Both the position numbers and the translations under genes were made by a program. This document shows, one piece after another, positions 47,228-59,300 of a stretch of 64,000 nt of DNA; position 1 is the stretch's first letter; the number at the start of each line of letters is the position of its first letter. Under the pieces are notes generated by a model, which searched no databases, had not been told where the DNA came from, and saw only the letters and a list, made by a program, of their open reading frames with translations. Origin of the DNA: Chrysomallon squamiferum (taxonomy: Eukaryota > Mollusca > Gastropoda > Neomphalida > Peltospiridae); the NCBI GenBank assembly GCA_012295275.1, contig CM022674.1, positions 13,704,864 to 13,768,863 on the forward strand. The letters run 5' to 3'.

Positions 47228-49663
47228 GTAGACCTACAACTAGATTCACTGGGGTAACTATATATAACTCTGGATCAATCTCGGATGTCTTAATACCAAA
47301 TGTAACTTATCAACATAATCAGTCTGCCTGAAGTCTAAATGTCACTTCTAAATCCGTGGTCACCATGACCCGATTTTGTGGATGTCACTGTGGCGTAATT
47401 AGCTCCCCTTGTGTTACAAAAAGAAGCCAGCAAGTCAGGGAAAATATTGATTACTCGTGGGTTAATGAGTCAGCAACATGTGAACCAGCAGGTTGTGTGC
47501 ACCACACTTGCCTCCAGTACTTAGACTGAGTCAATACTTAGAGGACAATTTTTAATCTTCGACTCACGGTTCATTGTGGTTAGCGATGGTGGTCTACATG
47601 GCCAATATCTTTTCAGTTTCAACTATGCCAATATCTTTTCAGTTTCAACTATGATATTATTATTATTAACTTTATTATTAATTTTTTTTTTTTTTTTTTT
47701 ATTTTTAGAGTTACTGTTTATTGTGGTTAGTCTGTACAGTCAGTATGTTCCTTATGGATTTTAAATTTTTAAACTTTGAAAATTATGGTTAATGATTTTA
47801 TATAGAACCAATGTATATATTCATTCTTAAATTTTATATTTTTTACATTTTATAATTATGGCATACTGTGGTTCATTCTTAAATCTAATTTGCTTTTTTG
47901 TTATTATTTTTAGTATTATTGGTTTTTGTGGTTAAATTGTGGGAGTCTATAGCGCCAATGTCTATTCAATGTCTCTTTTCTGTTATAGTTTTTTTTAAAT
48001 AAAAATGATTTGTAATTTTTGTATTAGTGATGGAAGTCAATAAAGCCAATATCTGTTTATTCTCAAATTTTTTTTTTTTTTTTTTTTTTTAACTTTAGAA
48101 TCATGGTTTAATGTGGTTAATAATGATAATCAATATCTGTGCATTTCAAATTTGAGTCAATGTTTGTTTGGGCTTGTTCAAATATTACAAACTCATATCT
48201 GAGTTAACAATATTCAGTGACATCAATTAAAAAACACTGCAAATGATATTTCTGCAAAATGTCTGTTCTTGACAGCTAAGGCCCTTTAAATGAGATTTAG
48301 TTACTATAAAAATGTTGTGCCTGTTTTCTCAAAGTCTATGAGGCCCAGTTCTACATCAGTGTAAAAATCATTACAGTAAGCCTGTACCTCACACATAAAT
48401 GTTCTTTTAACTATGACAACAGTTTTGAGAAATGTTTTATCTTAAGTCTGCAGCTAATGTGGGAGCAAGGCGGAAAAATCTAAAATCTCAAACATGAGAC
48501 GATAATTAACTGAAATTTTTTATTTAGCAATTTACAGAAATCTTTAAAATCTGACCTTATTGTGGTAGCAGTTCTAAACATTCTTGAATGTCAAACATGA
48601 GACAATAGTTAACTGAAATTTTCTATTTTAGTTTACAGAAATTTTAAAGTCTAAAAACAATCTTAAATCTTAAACAGTAGATAACAATTAATAGACATTT
48701 GCTCATTTATAATTTTGGTAATATATATTTAAAAAAAAAATAAAGAGTTATTTAAAGTTTTTTAAAAACGGATATAATAACAACTATAAACTTACTTTTT
48801 TTTTAAAGGAAATTTCATCATGATCCAATTTGTATAAAACGAAAACAGGAAAAATAAACATAAAACAGGCCGTATTGAGTTTGTATCATAACACCCTGCG
48901 GGCTTATGCACAAAACGTCAGTTCTGACGTTTATCTACAGATAGTTTTTGCAGGTAACTGATAAAATTTACAAAGAAAAAATGAAAATAATTTTCTTCCT
49001 AGTTAGTAATGACCACAATCCTCAAAGGTGGGGCTTGATATGATATTTATCACATTCTTTTAACCATATGCAGTATATTTTTCCTATGAATTTTTTGTAC
49101 TTTAAGTTTAACATGATAATTATTCAGAAACATAACACTTTAGGCTTATTTATTTAGTATTAATTAGTGTACATATATTTTATATATTATAACATTCACT
49201 TGGTTTCTAAAGTATCTTAATATTTAAATAGCAAAATAAATACTTCACTATGAATTACACAGAAATATAAAACTCTCTGTATAATTATTAACTATGAATT
49301 AGTGTATATTTAATATTTAATGAATTAGTGTATATCATAACATTCAAATTGCCTGTAGAATTATGTTGAATATTTAAATAATGAAACAGGTAATCTACTA
49401 AATTACACAAGATATAACACTTTTTACATAGTAATCACATTTTTGTAATATAAGTTGTAATATTTAAAACTAAGTAACAAAAATAGGTAAAAAGATGGGG
49501 TAAGATATTTTATGTGGTATAATATAATTTACTATGAATTTATATATATATATATATATAAATATATAAAAGCTGCTCTAGATTAATACTAATCTGTGTG
49601 CACTTGTGTATCTGTTTCTGTCTCTTTCTCTAATAAATGAATGAATTCTATCTATCTATCCAT

Positions 49664-49664
<1 letters not shown>

Positions 49665-49724
<60 letters not shown>
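49665..49724. repeat. (CA)n microsatellite
   Basis: About 29 CA units, preceded by TCTA repeats and followed by a short TA run. Confidence 0.95.
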
Positions 49725-49735
<11 letters not shown>

Positions 49736-50119
49736 GTAATATATACAGATCTAATAACTATACAGTTTAAATATAATATTAAATTATAGAGGATATACAT
49801 TAATGTGTAAAATCTGATACCAAACTATGCAACATTAATTATTAGTAATATTTAAATTATGTAATTAATACTGCACTCTACATTTTTATGCTTTATTTAC
49901 AATATTACACATTAACATTAACACAGACAACTCTTTAATTGGATATTTCACACCTGTCTTTTGACTAAATGATATATCATTAAAACACACCTGTGTAATC
50001 CATTACATCATCTGGTTTTATGAGGTATTTAACATCACCTGATCTGGTAACGGAAGATGATGCAGAAGACGATAATTTCATTAAGTCTAACTTAATGTTT
50101 AATTTATGTGTTTTCTGCT

Positions 50120-50182
50120 GTGTGTGTGTGTGTGTGTTTGTGTGTCAAAGAATGTTTTAATTTAGGTGCTGTGTGTGTGTGT

Positions 50183-50213
<31 letters not shown>
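50120..50213. repeat. Two nested GT repeats duplicated in tandem
   Basis: GT run, then GTCAAAGAATG, then a second GT run with the same GTCAAAGAATG ending. This is a short tandem duplication carrying the microsatellite. Confidence 0.75.
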
Positions 50214-52510
50214 CAAAGAATGAGAAAATGGAAAGAGATTATAAATATCTGGAAAGAGAAAAATAAATTACTATTGTAAATAAATCACATTATTTAAAGA
50301 CCACAATTTTATTACAATTAAATTATATTATCTTAAAAAAAACAAAGAACTACAATTATAAATAAATTTATATTTTTTGAAACAACACTGAATAACTATT
50401 ATAAATAAATCAAATTATTTTTAAACTGGTGAATTATTATTACAAATAAATTATTTTGTCTTAAAACAACAATGAATAACTGTTATAAAATAATAATGTT
50501 ATCTTAAAACCACAATCAGTTATCGTTCTATATAAAACATCCTAAAACAATGATAAATACTGATTTAAACAAATCGGTATAACTGTTATGGATCAAAAAC
50601 TGTCTTAAACAGAACTCCTTCAGATTAAGCCATTGATAGGAAGAATAAACATTCTGTCACAGAAATATTTCTAATTAGCACCATCACATTCAGATGATTC
50701 ATTCATCGGTAAGTTTGAATAACAGAACAAAAACCTTTCAAATGGTCAAAGCTGGACAAACGTCATGTTCAACGTGATACTAACAAAGTGTCTGATCAGT
50801 GGCCATTAGCACAAATGTCCAGTTATGGACACATTCATGCAGAATGCAGGAATCTTCCTGGCATCACTGCACCATTATTCAGCTAATCAGTGACAAACCA
50901 AGAGCCATAAATGTCAGCTGCAAAGACCTGATTCTCATCAAAATATTTTCACAATCATCAATTCTCCAATTGTAACCATTGTTAGCATGTCTTTAATAAA
51001 GTCGGAAATGATCTTGTATTTAAAATGATTCTTTATTTAAATATAAAATTAGACTTTATTTAATTTAGTATTACATTTGATTGTAATCATTATATTTAAC
51101 ATCATCATAATTTAAAATATAAAGTGTTTATTTTATTTAAAAATGACAAAATTTGAAATGATATTTTATTGAACATCATCCTGCATTTAAAATGTTTAGT
51201 TACTTTAGTTAATTTAAAAATTATAAGTACTGTTTTACAATTTATAATGGTTCTGCACTTAAAACTTTAAATGATAGTCCATTTAATTAAAAAAGTCCTA
51301 CAATTTATCATTTTTATTATGTTAACATTAACATGTGTTTTAAATCTTTTACTGATTCTTTATTCAAGTAATAAGTTATTATTTATATTACAATTAATAA
51401 TGTTTTTTATTTAACATTATTCTGAATTCAGAATTTTCATGGTGGATAGAAATTATTAGTGAAAAAATATATTTACAGGAGTTAAATAACAATATTCAAA
51501 AATACACATAAAGTGACTACAATTATCAAAAAATATTTTTTTTAAATATTTGTGATATCAAACAAAAAATATAAAGTGCAGTAATCACAAACAAGACACT
51601 AAAATGTTCCACAGTCCCTACATATTTTTGTTCCGTGTATATGAATTTCTGACAGAACTCAAAACAAATTTCAACAATGCTGATAAAACAATCCATCTAT
51701 AAACAAAACATGTTTCTAGAATTCTGCTGTCATGTATTTATAATTACATCAACAAAGATAAATATTTCACTTACTGTATTAGATGTCAGTGAAAGAAGAA
51801 TTTTACCTATTAGCAATGTTAAATATTATATAATTTTGTTATTGAGAATGGTGCGATAAATGCAATAATAATTTAAAAGTTATATTTACCTTATATTAAT
51901 TATTATTTAAGGTGAAACAATTTAATAATAGTGTGTTTTTACATGTATATTTGTGTGTGTAAATGAGTGTGCAGCCTATGGTATTTGTATATGTGTGTGA
52001 CTGTCTGTGCACACATGTGCATGTGTGAAAACTGTATGTGTCACATTGTGTGGGAATAAATGTGTATGTATAAAATTACTAATGACATTTAAAAAGTCAA
52101 GTCAGCTTAATATATATTTGTTCCTATTTACAAAATGAATGCATTTACACACATTTTTTTATGTACATACAGTTTACACACAGACATACATAGAAACATA
52201 CAAACACATGTACATTTTATATATATTTATCTATATATTATTATATATACAAAACACACACACAACACACATACATACATATACAACAGCAGAAATAAGC
52301 ACTATGCACTCACTGTAAACTCTGCATATAAGTGAAATGTCAAATTATTATAAATATTTTTTGAGATATCAATCTCATATTTGACCTAACTCTTGACCTC
52401 GGCATGTAATCAAATAATAACATCCTTCTAGGGCTGTTACAGCAGTCAGCTATTAACACAGGAAACATGTACAGTAGTACTTACACACTTACACAGCATC
52501 AACCAGCCAG

Positions 52511-52554
52511 CAATTAGTATATACACACACACATACATACACACATACACACAC

Positions 52555-52585
<31 letters not shown>

Positions 52586-52850
52586 TCTACATACATACAC
52601 AAACATACATATACAGATTTATCATACATACATACATACATACATACATATGTTTTATATACATATATATATACACAAACATACATATACAGATTTATCT
52701 ATATATCACACGTTTTGCATAGAATGTATGTACATGTATGTGTATATGTGGATGTGTGTGTGTGTATATTCATCATGCATCATAATGTATTGCAGATATA
52801 CACATACATGTATACACGTGTGTGCATTTGTATGTATATGTATGTATAAT
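52511..52850. repeat. CA/TACA/TA microsatellite complex
   Basis: TACA and CA runs, with the string ACAAACATACATATACAGAT repeated at about 52600 and 52676, then TGTATG runs on the right. Frames here are repeat translations. Confidence 0.85.
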
Positions 52851-53046
52851 TTCAAAAATTTATAACCATCTCAGATTTTGATTAAAATTTTGAATAAATG
52901 TGGACTATCGTGGCTTCTGGGGCTACTCTGTGATTAGGGGTCCTAAAGCTTAAGCTTCTTTAGTTTCATAACAGATCTGCCCCTGTGTGAACGTGACTGT
53001 GCAGATGATTGTTCTACTGAACTGCAGAGGAATGAGTGTGTTCATA

Positions 53047-53077
<31 letters not shown>

Positions 53078-53957
53078 GTGTGTGTGTGTGAGAAGGTGTA
53101 TGTTTTAAAATACTTGTAAAATGATACTAAGTCAATTAAATCAAAGTGAGCTGTAACTGAACTTGTTACAAAGCATAATGTTAATAACCTGATTATATGT
53201 AAATGCTCACTTATTTATATGTTATTTCATAGGCAGCATTACGTAAGTTTTGTTATCTTGTAAATAATTAATTAATATTTAACTCTGTTAAATATTCCTG
53301 ATGGAGAAGGACACTGTCTTCAAAGTTTAATGTATTCACCGTAATACTTTGGTTTTATTTTCTTTCTTAAAACAACCATACCTGTAGAGGTAGTAAAATG
53401 ACTAAACGATGAATAATGTGTCAATAAATAACTAATGCCCAAAAGGTGTTTTTAATCAGTCATAAAAATATATATATACACACACTGAACATTTACACTC
53501 AATGGCTTTGGCAATTTTTTTAAAACATAAATTACATTTAAAATGTTATGTTAATTAGCAACATAAGACCATTTGCAAATAAAAGAACTGACCACTACCC
53601 TGATTAAATTCACTCGGAGATTTTTAAATGATATAAATATTGACCAATCCTTAAACGGAAATCATCTGACAGATGTTTCTGTTTTCGGCCGCGGTACTCA
53701 AAACCATCGATTTATTAACTGGATTATGAAAATGAAGAAATATTTAATTATCAAATAAATTTTCATAATTAAAATATGGCATTTCTAATAGCAGAATGGC
53801 CGGGTATTAATTGTTATTCTCAATAAAGGTTCTCTAAAACAATGGCTATCGCGTCGTAAACATGCATAACGAATTCGGTCGATCAAAATCGAGCTCACGT
53901 TTCCCGGTGAAAAATGCAAAATGTCCGTCATGGATAAGACAGAAAATTAGGTCTTAC

Positions 53958-54150
53958 CTGCTGTGTTTTAAGCATGATCTTCATGGTCTCAAATCCTTCA
54001 ACAGAAATAATCCTTTTCCCGGAAATATTACAGTCATTTTGACGGTCTTTGTGACACACTTCTATGCGACATTGCTAACTCCTTTGACATCGCCAGGGGG
54101 CGCTATTGTTCACTTTTACTTCCGTGTTTTCCCTGACTCGGGTAAGACAA
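53958..54150 (-). promoter_or_regulatory. Probable non-coding first exon and core promoter of the RhoGEF gene
   Basis: Minus-strand sequence ends at a strong donor (ACACAGCAG followed by GTAAGA, exon end 53958). The surroundings are richer in CpG than the flanks (GGCCGCGG near 53688, TCGCGTCG near 53850). A CACGGAAGT ETS-type site (about 54116) and a CTCF-like motif lie just upstream in transcription order. There is no TATA box at a convincing place. Several short upstream ATGs occur. Joined to the leader at 41698, the last of these frames would stop after a few codons. Confidence 0.5.
54090..54105 (+). promoter_or_regulatory. Near-consensus CTCF motif
   Basis: TCGCCAGGGGGCGCTA matches the core CCAGGGGGCGCTA of the bilaterian CTCF motif exactly, with one or two differences at the 5' side. 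CTCF is conserved in molluscs. Its position between two divergent genes suits an insulator or promoter-bound site. Confidence 0.6.
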
Positions 54151-54159
54151 TGATCATTC

Positions 54160-54476
54160 GCTAAAACAAAATGGTGTCATTCGGCTCGTTGTCTTTCAAT
54201 GCAGAAATTTCATAAGTTGTAATATTATGTTCGTTCAAAATTTTATAAAAATTACATTAAAATTGTTTAAAATGAAATAAATCACAAATTAGTTTAAAGA
54301 CAAAAAGATGAAAGAAAATATTAAGAGGTAATACTAGCTAACATCAAAACCTGGTGAAATCTTTTTAACCAATATTACGTGTACTTTTTTATTATTATTT
54401 ATTTATTTTATTTTATTTTATTTTTATTATCTTATTTTTGTTATTTTTTATTATTATTATTTTTTTTTTTTATTAA

Positions 54477-54526
<50 letters not shown>

Positions 54527-54876
54527 TGTTGTTTTGTGCATGACATCATTTGATCATACAAGTTGGGTGATTGACCTAAAGCTGATTTTTTATTATACCC
54601 ATTAAAAGCTCAAACGCTAGCAAAGAAAAAAAAAGAAAAAAAGGTAAATACATGTTTATACATATTTCCTCGTAGGTACATTGGCGATGTATTCATTGGT
54701 TCAATGAGTTTATTGGAGCGATTATTTGTTGATATTACAATCTTCATTTCAGGCAAACTGACCACAGCTTATTTTGAAGTCGTTTCTGTATCAGACCAAC
54801 ACTAAATCATCTCGATCGAATGACATATTAAAAACATTTAATTTTAATTGGAGTATCAGAATTTTATTAAATTTGC

Positions 54877-54925
<49 letters not shown>

Positions 54926-56275
54926 GATTGCTGTTATTTTTCCATATGATTTGTATTGTGTTTACGTTCTTTCGCCTAAACTATGCATCTTCAATAGTTA
55001 AAAGCCGCAATACATATCAGATGATTCTCAGAGCTGCATGATAAGATTATGACCACGAATCCATCTCGTTCTCCAAGTAATCCCTATTCATTTTCTTAAA
55101 TACACAGTTCAGCATTCTCGATTCTTTAGCTAAGACGGATATGTCTGAAACGTCAGTATAATTACGTAAACACATTCTGATTGATGACTGATTTAGTGTT
55201 TGATTTGAAGGCTGGCTGTATGATATGCGAATGAGTCTTTGATCACCTGACTGATAAATGATTATTGGTTATTGATGGTTTATTTGGTTGTTGTTGTTCG
55301 TGTTTGTTGTCAGGTTTTGTATGACTGTGGTTAGCTGATCAGCTAACGTATCTGGCGATCGATTCATTGATTACTCATATATTGATTATCGCCCGTTATA
55401 TGACTGATTGACTGACTGGTGACTAATCGCCTCTCCTACTCACCGACTCATGGATTGATTGACTGACTGATTGAGTAACTAACTGAAATAACAGGAAATC
55501 AAAAGCTCATATAAGTACTCTGATATATCAGATTTTGAACCTGCTCATAGAAAATTCTAAAATCTGCATAAGTTATAGACAAACAATGAGATAACAATAT
55601 ACTATTTGGTTAATTAATAAACCTACACTGTAAATTAAATGGATAATTAAAGGAAATCAAGAATTTGAATACTGAACAATTTTGCTTTAATAAGAACTTC
55701 ACTGACTCGGTGTATAATTAATGTTTAATGATTTCTACTGTTAGAACCTACTAAGCATCAGGCATGCATCGTTTGAGAGAAGAAACTCGCTTACCGTTAC
55801 TTCTTGAACTACTCCTACTAATGAGTGTGCAAGCGATCTTTTTTCACGTGCATGTTCCTAAAGACATCCAAATATGCATTTTTAAAATCTTAATTAAATA
55901 TTGTGAATAACAAGATGTTATAATTACTGATTATTAGATTTTCAGCTGTATCTTGAGAGAGTTGCATACAAGTAGAAACTTATTAAATCTAGTTTGATAA
56001 AAATTTGACATCTACTGCCATGTGCTTGAGCATGTGAACTTAAGTAATGAATAAATGTTTATATGAATAAACCATTCACATGTCACTGAACCATTTTATC
56101 TATACAGCACATCGTGAACATTCTTGTCCTTTGTTGGTTCGCCAGCAAAATGGTGGAAATATCCTCAAAAACGACAGGAAATCAACCTGGCGCAGAAAAT
56201 GACCGAAGTTTGTGTCGTGTTTTTATTACTTTCTTAAATGCAGTTTCTTGACATCTGCTAAAAATAATTGTACTT
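54160..56275. other. Intergenic region between divergent RhoGEF and zinc-finger genes
   Basis: About 2.1 kb. It contains TTA tracts at 54478-54525 and 54879-54924 and TGAC/TGAT-rich DNA at 55.38-55.49 kb. The promoter of the plus-strand gene should be near 56.1 kb. An ATG at 56150 (AAAATGGTGG) opens 33 codons but would need an unusual 70-nt intron to join the next exon. Confidence 0.55.
54478..54525. repeat. (TTA)n microsatellite
   Basis: About 16 TTA units. A second tract lies at 54879-54924. Confidence 0.92.
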
Positions 56276-56283
56276 CAGATAAA

Positions 56284-56325
56284 ATGGAAACTGATTCAGA
56301 TCCAAATTCATTGGCTAAAGCAATG
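56284..56325 (+). CDS. Zinc-finger gene coding exon 1
   Basis: 14 codons, METDSDPNSLAKAM, ending at donor ATG followed by GTAAAG, phase 0. An AG acceptor at 56277-56278 (TACTTCAG) suggests the exon is internal, with a 5' UTR exon upstream. Confidence 0.6.
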
Positions 56326-59300
56326 GTAAAGTGATCTTTCTTTATACAGTGAACCGAACTATCAACGTCTATTAAGCGACCACTTGCCTCGTTCTGTTGA
56401 CACTATTGTGCAGACTAGAGAAATCTTTTATTTGTCACAGTACAGAGAACCGACAATTTTTTATTCTTAATAAAGAATTATAAAGCACTGGTCTTTATAT
56501 ATTATATTACTGTATGCTACCACACATATGTTTGGTTTCTATGTTCATTTCTATATTTTTTCTTCTACTTTTTCATTCTTTTAAAACTTAATTCTATACA
56601 AAATTAATTTAATATATTGATCACTAACTGAAGTATTCAACTTTGCTGCATGTGCTGACCATTATATTTTTAACAAAGCCAGTAATTTAATTGGATCTAA
56701 TAAACGTTGCAAGATTAATCCTCTTTGACAGACTCTGTGAGTGTTTTCTTGTTCCAGAAAATGTCCTTCTATAATATTTTCTTTCCATTTGTTTGAAGAT
56801 GCATATAAAAGACACCTAACTGTCTGACAGTAAAAGTTACTGCAGGACATTTGCTCACTAAATAGTTACTCACCAGACATTTTTACAATCAATATTTTTA
56901 ATCTGGGATGACCAATAATGTTCAGTGTGCAAATGTCCTGGCACTATTAAAGTATCGCATGCTGTGTAATAGCTGGTTAAAATTGATCTTCTCATATAAT
57001 GATTATACAAAGAATAATGTCACTGCATTATAATAATGTTAATAGTGCATTTTTATTGTTCTTTTCAACTATTCTTTAATTCAATGGAAATTATAGAACA
57101 ATTTTATATTTCTAGGTTAACAAGTCACACTATACACACATAAATTGTAAGAAAGAAATACAGCTCTCTAGATGTCATGATGACAGCTGTAAATGTATGA
57201 AAGTCCACTGTCCCTTCTGTGACGTGCAACATTTTAAACCATCTGGATCAATGCGTGTACGAGACCACATCACCCAGTCTCATTTTAAATATGCTGTTGT
57301 CATGGGAGGTAAAAATAATTTATCTTCATTCACTGTCTTTGATTTTAATCTTCTTGTATTTAATTATTTTATTACTTTATGCTGAACAGTTTTAATATTT
57401 ATAATTTTTAATAATAATAATATAAATAAATATGTTTTATCTGTTTAGTTATTTAATTTAATTTTCTTTCATTCTTTTCTACTATGATTTTTTTTTTTTA
57501 AATTAATTTTTTGTGTTTATTATTTTTTAGCAAACACACACAAATGTATACACATATATATACATATATACACGTATACACACATATATATACATTTACT
57601 ATTTCTTTTTTTATAATTAAATAGCTTATAATTTTCTATTTATTTATTTTGTATTGTATTCTCTTCCAGAAACACTTATTGTGAAATGTTTTCACAAATG
57701 CAACATGACATCAGGTCACTTTCACTGTCCATATTGTGAACAGCAGCTGTACAAGAGACGAGCCTTTTCACAACATCTCAGAAGTCATCTCAAGAAAATA
57801 GTATATTTCCTTTTGTTAATTATATATTCTATACAGATATTTCAATTAGCATTAATTTAACACTATAACCACAGTGCAGGTTTTAGACTAGCACAGAATG
57901 AGGTATTTTTAATAAGATATAATGACATTTAATTTTCTAATTATTTACTTTTTTGAAACACATAACTGAATTACTTTGAGTTTTATTTTTATATGGAGCA
58001 AAGCAGTTTGATAATATGACAAAAAAAAGTTAAATAATAAATATCTTTAAGGTTTAAAAATGTGCAACAGATGTTGTTGATTAAATTGTGTTAATTACCA
58101 GGTAAACACTTTAGAAATAAAAAATAAACAATCAAACATTTCACCTAATTTGAGATTATTATGTAGATATAACTATTTCAGGCTCAGATTATATAAAATC
58201 TTTTTGCAGAAAAAAAAAAAATAAACACACACATGCACACATATTTTCTAAAGGATTACAGGCATATTTCAAAAAGTTATATATTTTTTTTTATGTTGTC
58301 TTTTTAGGGGAAAGATGAAAACACTGTTACTTTTTTCTACAGTAATCAGCCCAAAACTATCAGTTTTGGTGGTAAGTAAAATATTCTTAGGGTATGTTCC
58401 AGATTTTAGAAAAGAGGGTACACAGTTGCTATTATGAGTTTTATTACAATGAAAGAACACAATTCTGGTTGAAAAAAAAAAAATAATAATAATAATAAAT
58501 AAATATAATAAGAGTCATTTAAATTATTCATAATAAATAAAAAATAATTTAAAAAAATAATAATCATAAAAATATATATATACATATACATAATAATAAT
58601 AATAATATTAATTTATTTAGCATCCAGATAATCTGACATGAAAATGCATCAAAACTGATTCTCCTATCATAGAATCCATCACTAAATTATGAATTTTTAA
58701 AAAACGTTTTTTTTTTTTTTTTTTAATTTTCTCTATCGTCCAGGTGTGGAAATAGAACTGTGTTCGGACAGCTGTGAGGACATGCTTGGACAGCACTACC
58801 ACTGTCCACTCTGTGGAAGGAGGAAGTGCAGCAGCATGGGTGTCATGGTAACTCATCTGTGGCGATGCCAAGATCGTATCAAATACAGATGCAGATTACC
58901 AGTTTTACAAGAATCTCAAACTGGTTTACAAGAAATCAAACATCTTCCTCATTTAAAAGAAGTCCTTGGAGATAAGGTAAGAAATAGTTTATTTGAATTA
59001 CCAGACTGTAATGTATTTGGGTAGCAGAGGAAATGTTTGAGGGATGACTATTAGTTATATAACTAATTTGTCTTCAGACATTTTTCTTTCTTTTGGTTTA
59101 TGCATTGAAGTAAAATTTATGTTCAGAATTTTTTTTTTTTTTATAAAGGAAGCATATAAAATATTGCATGTGATGTAATATACTAGTATACAGTAATAAT
59201 TAATAATATTTTTTGTTGTTGTTTTTCTTCTGTGAAATTGTTTTAAACTTCCCTTTCAGTTGTTAGTTTTAATGCAATGACAGACATATACTCAGTTAAG

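Larger units (their letters stand above)
41700..53957 (-). other. Probable first (5' UTR) intron of the RhoGEF gene, about 12 kb
   Basis: No coding exon was found on either strand. It contains CA/GT microsatellites at 42.5, 43.36, 45.5, 46.34, 49.67 and 50.12 kb, a GA tract at 47.14 kb, an 89-bp minisatellite, a degraded SINE, the second arm of a 210-bp inverted repeat, and CA/TATG-rich DNA at 52.5-52.85 kb. The intron assignment rests on the donor at 53957 and the acceptor at 41699 and is an inference. Confidence 0.5.

Noticed and set aside
47340-47560. Possible exon in GC-richer sequence with Cys codons
   Set aside because: Frames are interrupted by stops and no acceptor/donor pair gives an open segment.
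53862-54164. 100-residue plus-strand frame starting MHNEFGRSKSS
   Set aside because: It overlaps the GC-richer promoter/first-exon segment, has no recognisable domain, and the splice signals there are on the minus strand.
56150-56250. ATG at 56150 as the zinc-finger protein start
   Set aside because: It would need a 70-nt intron with a poor GTTTGT donor to reach the next exon. Kept only as an alternative start.
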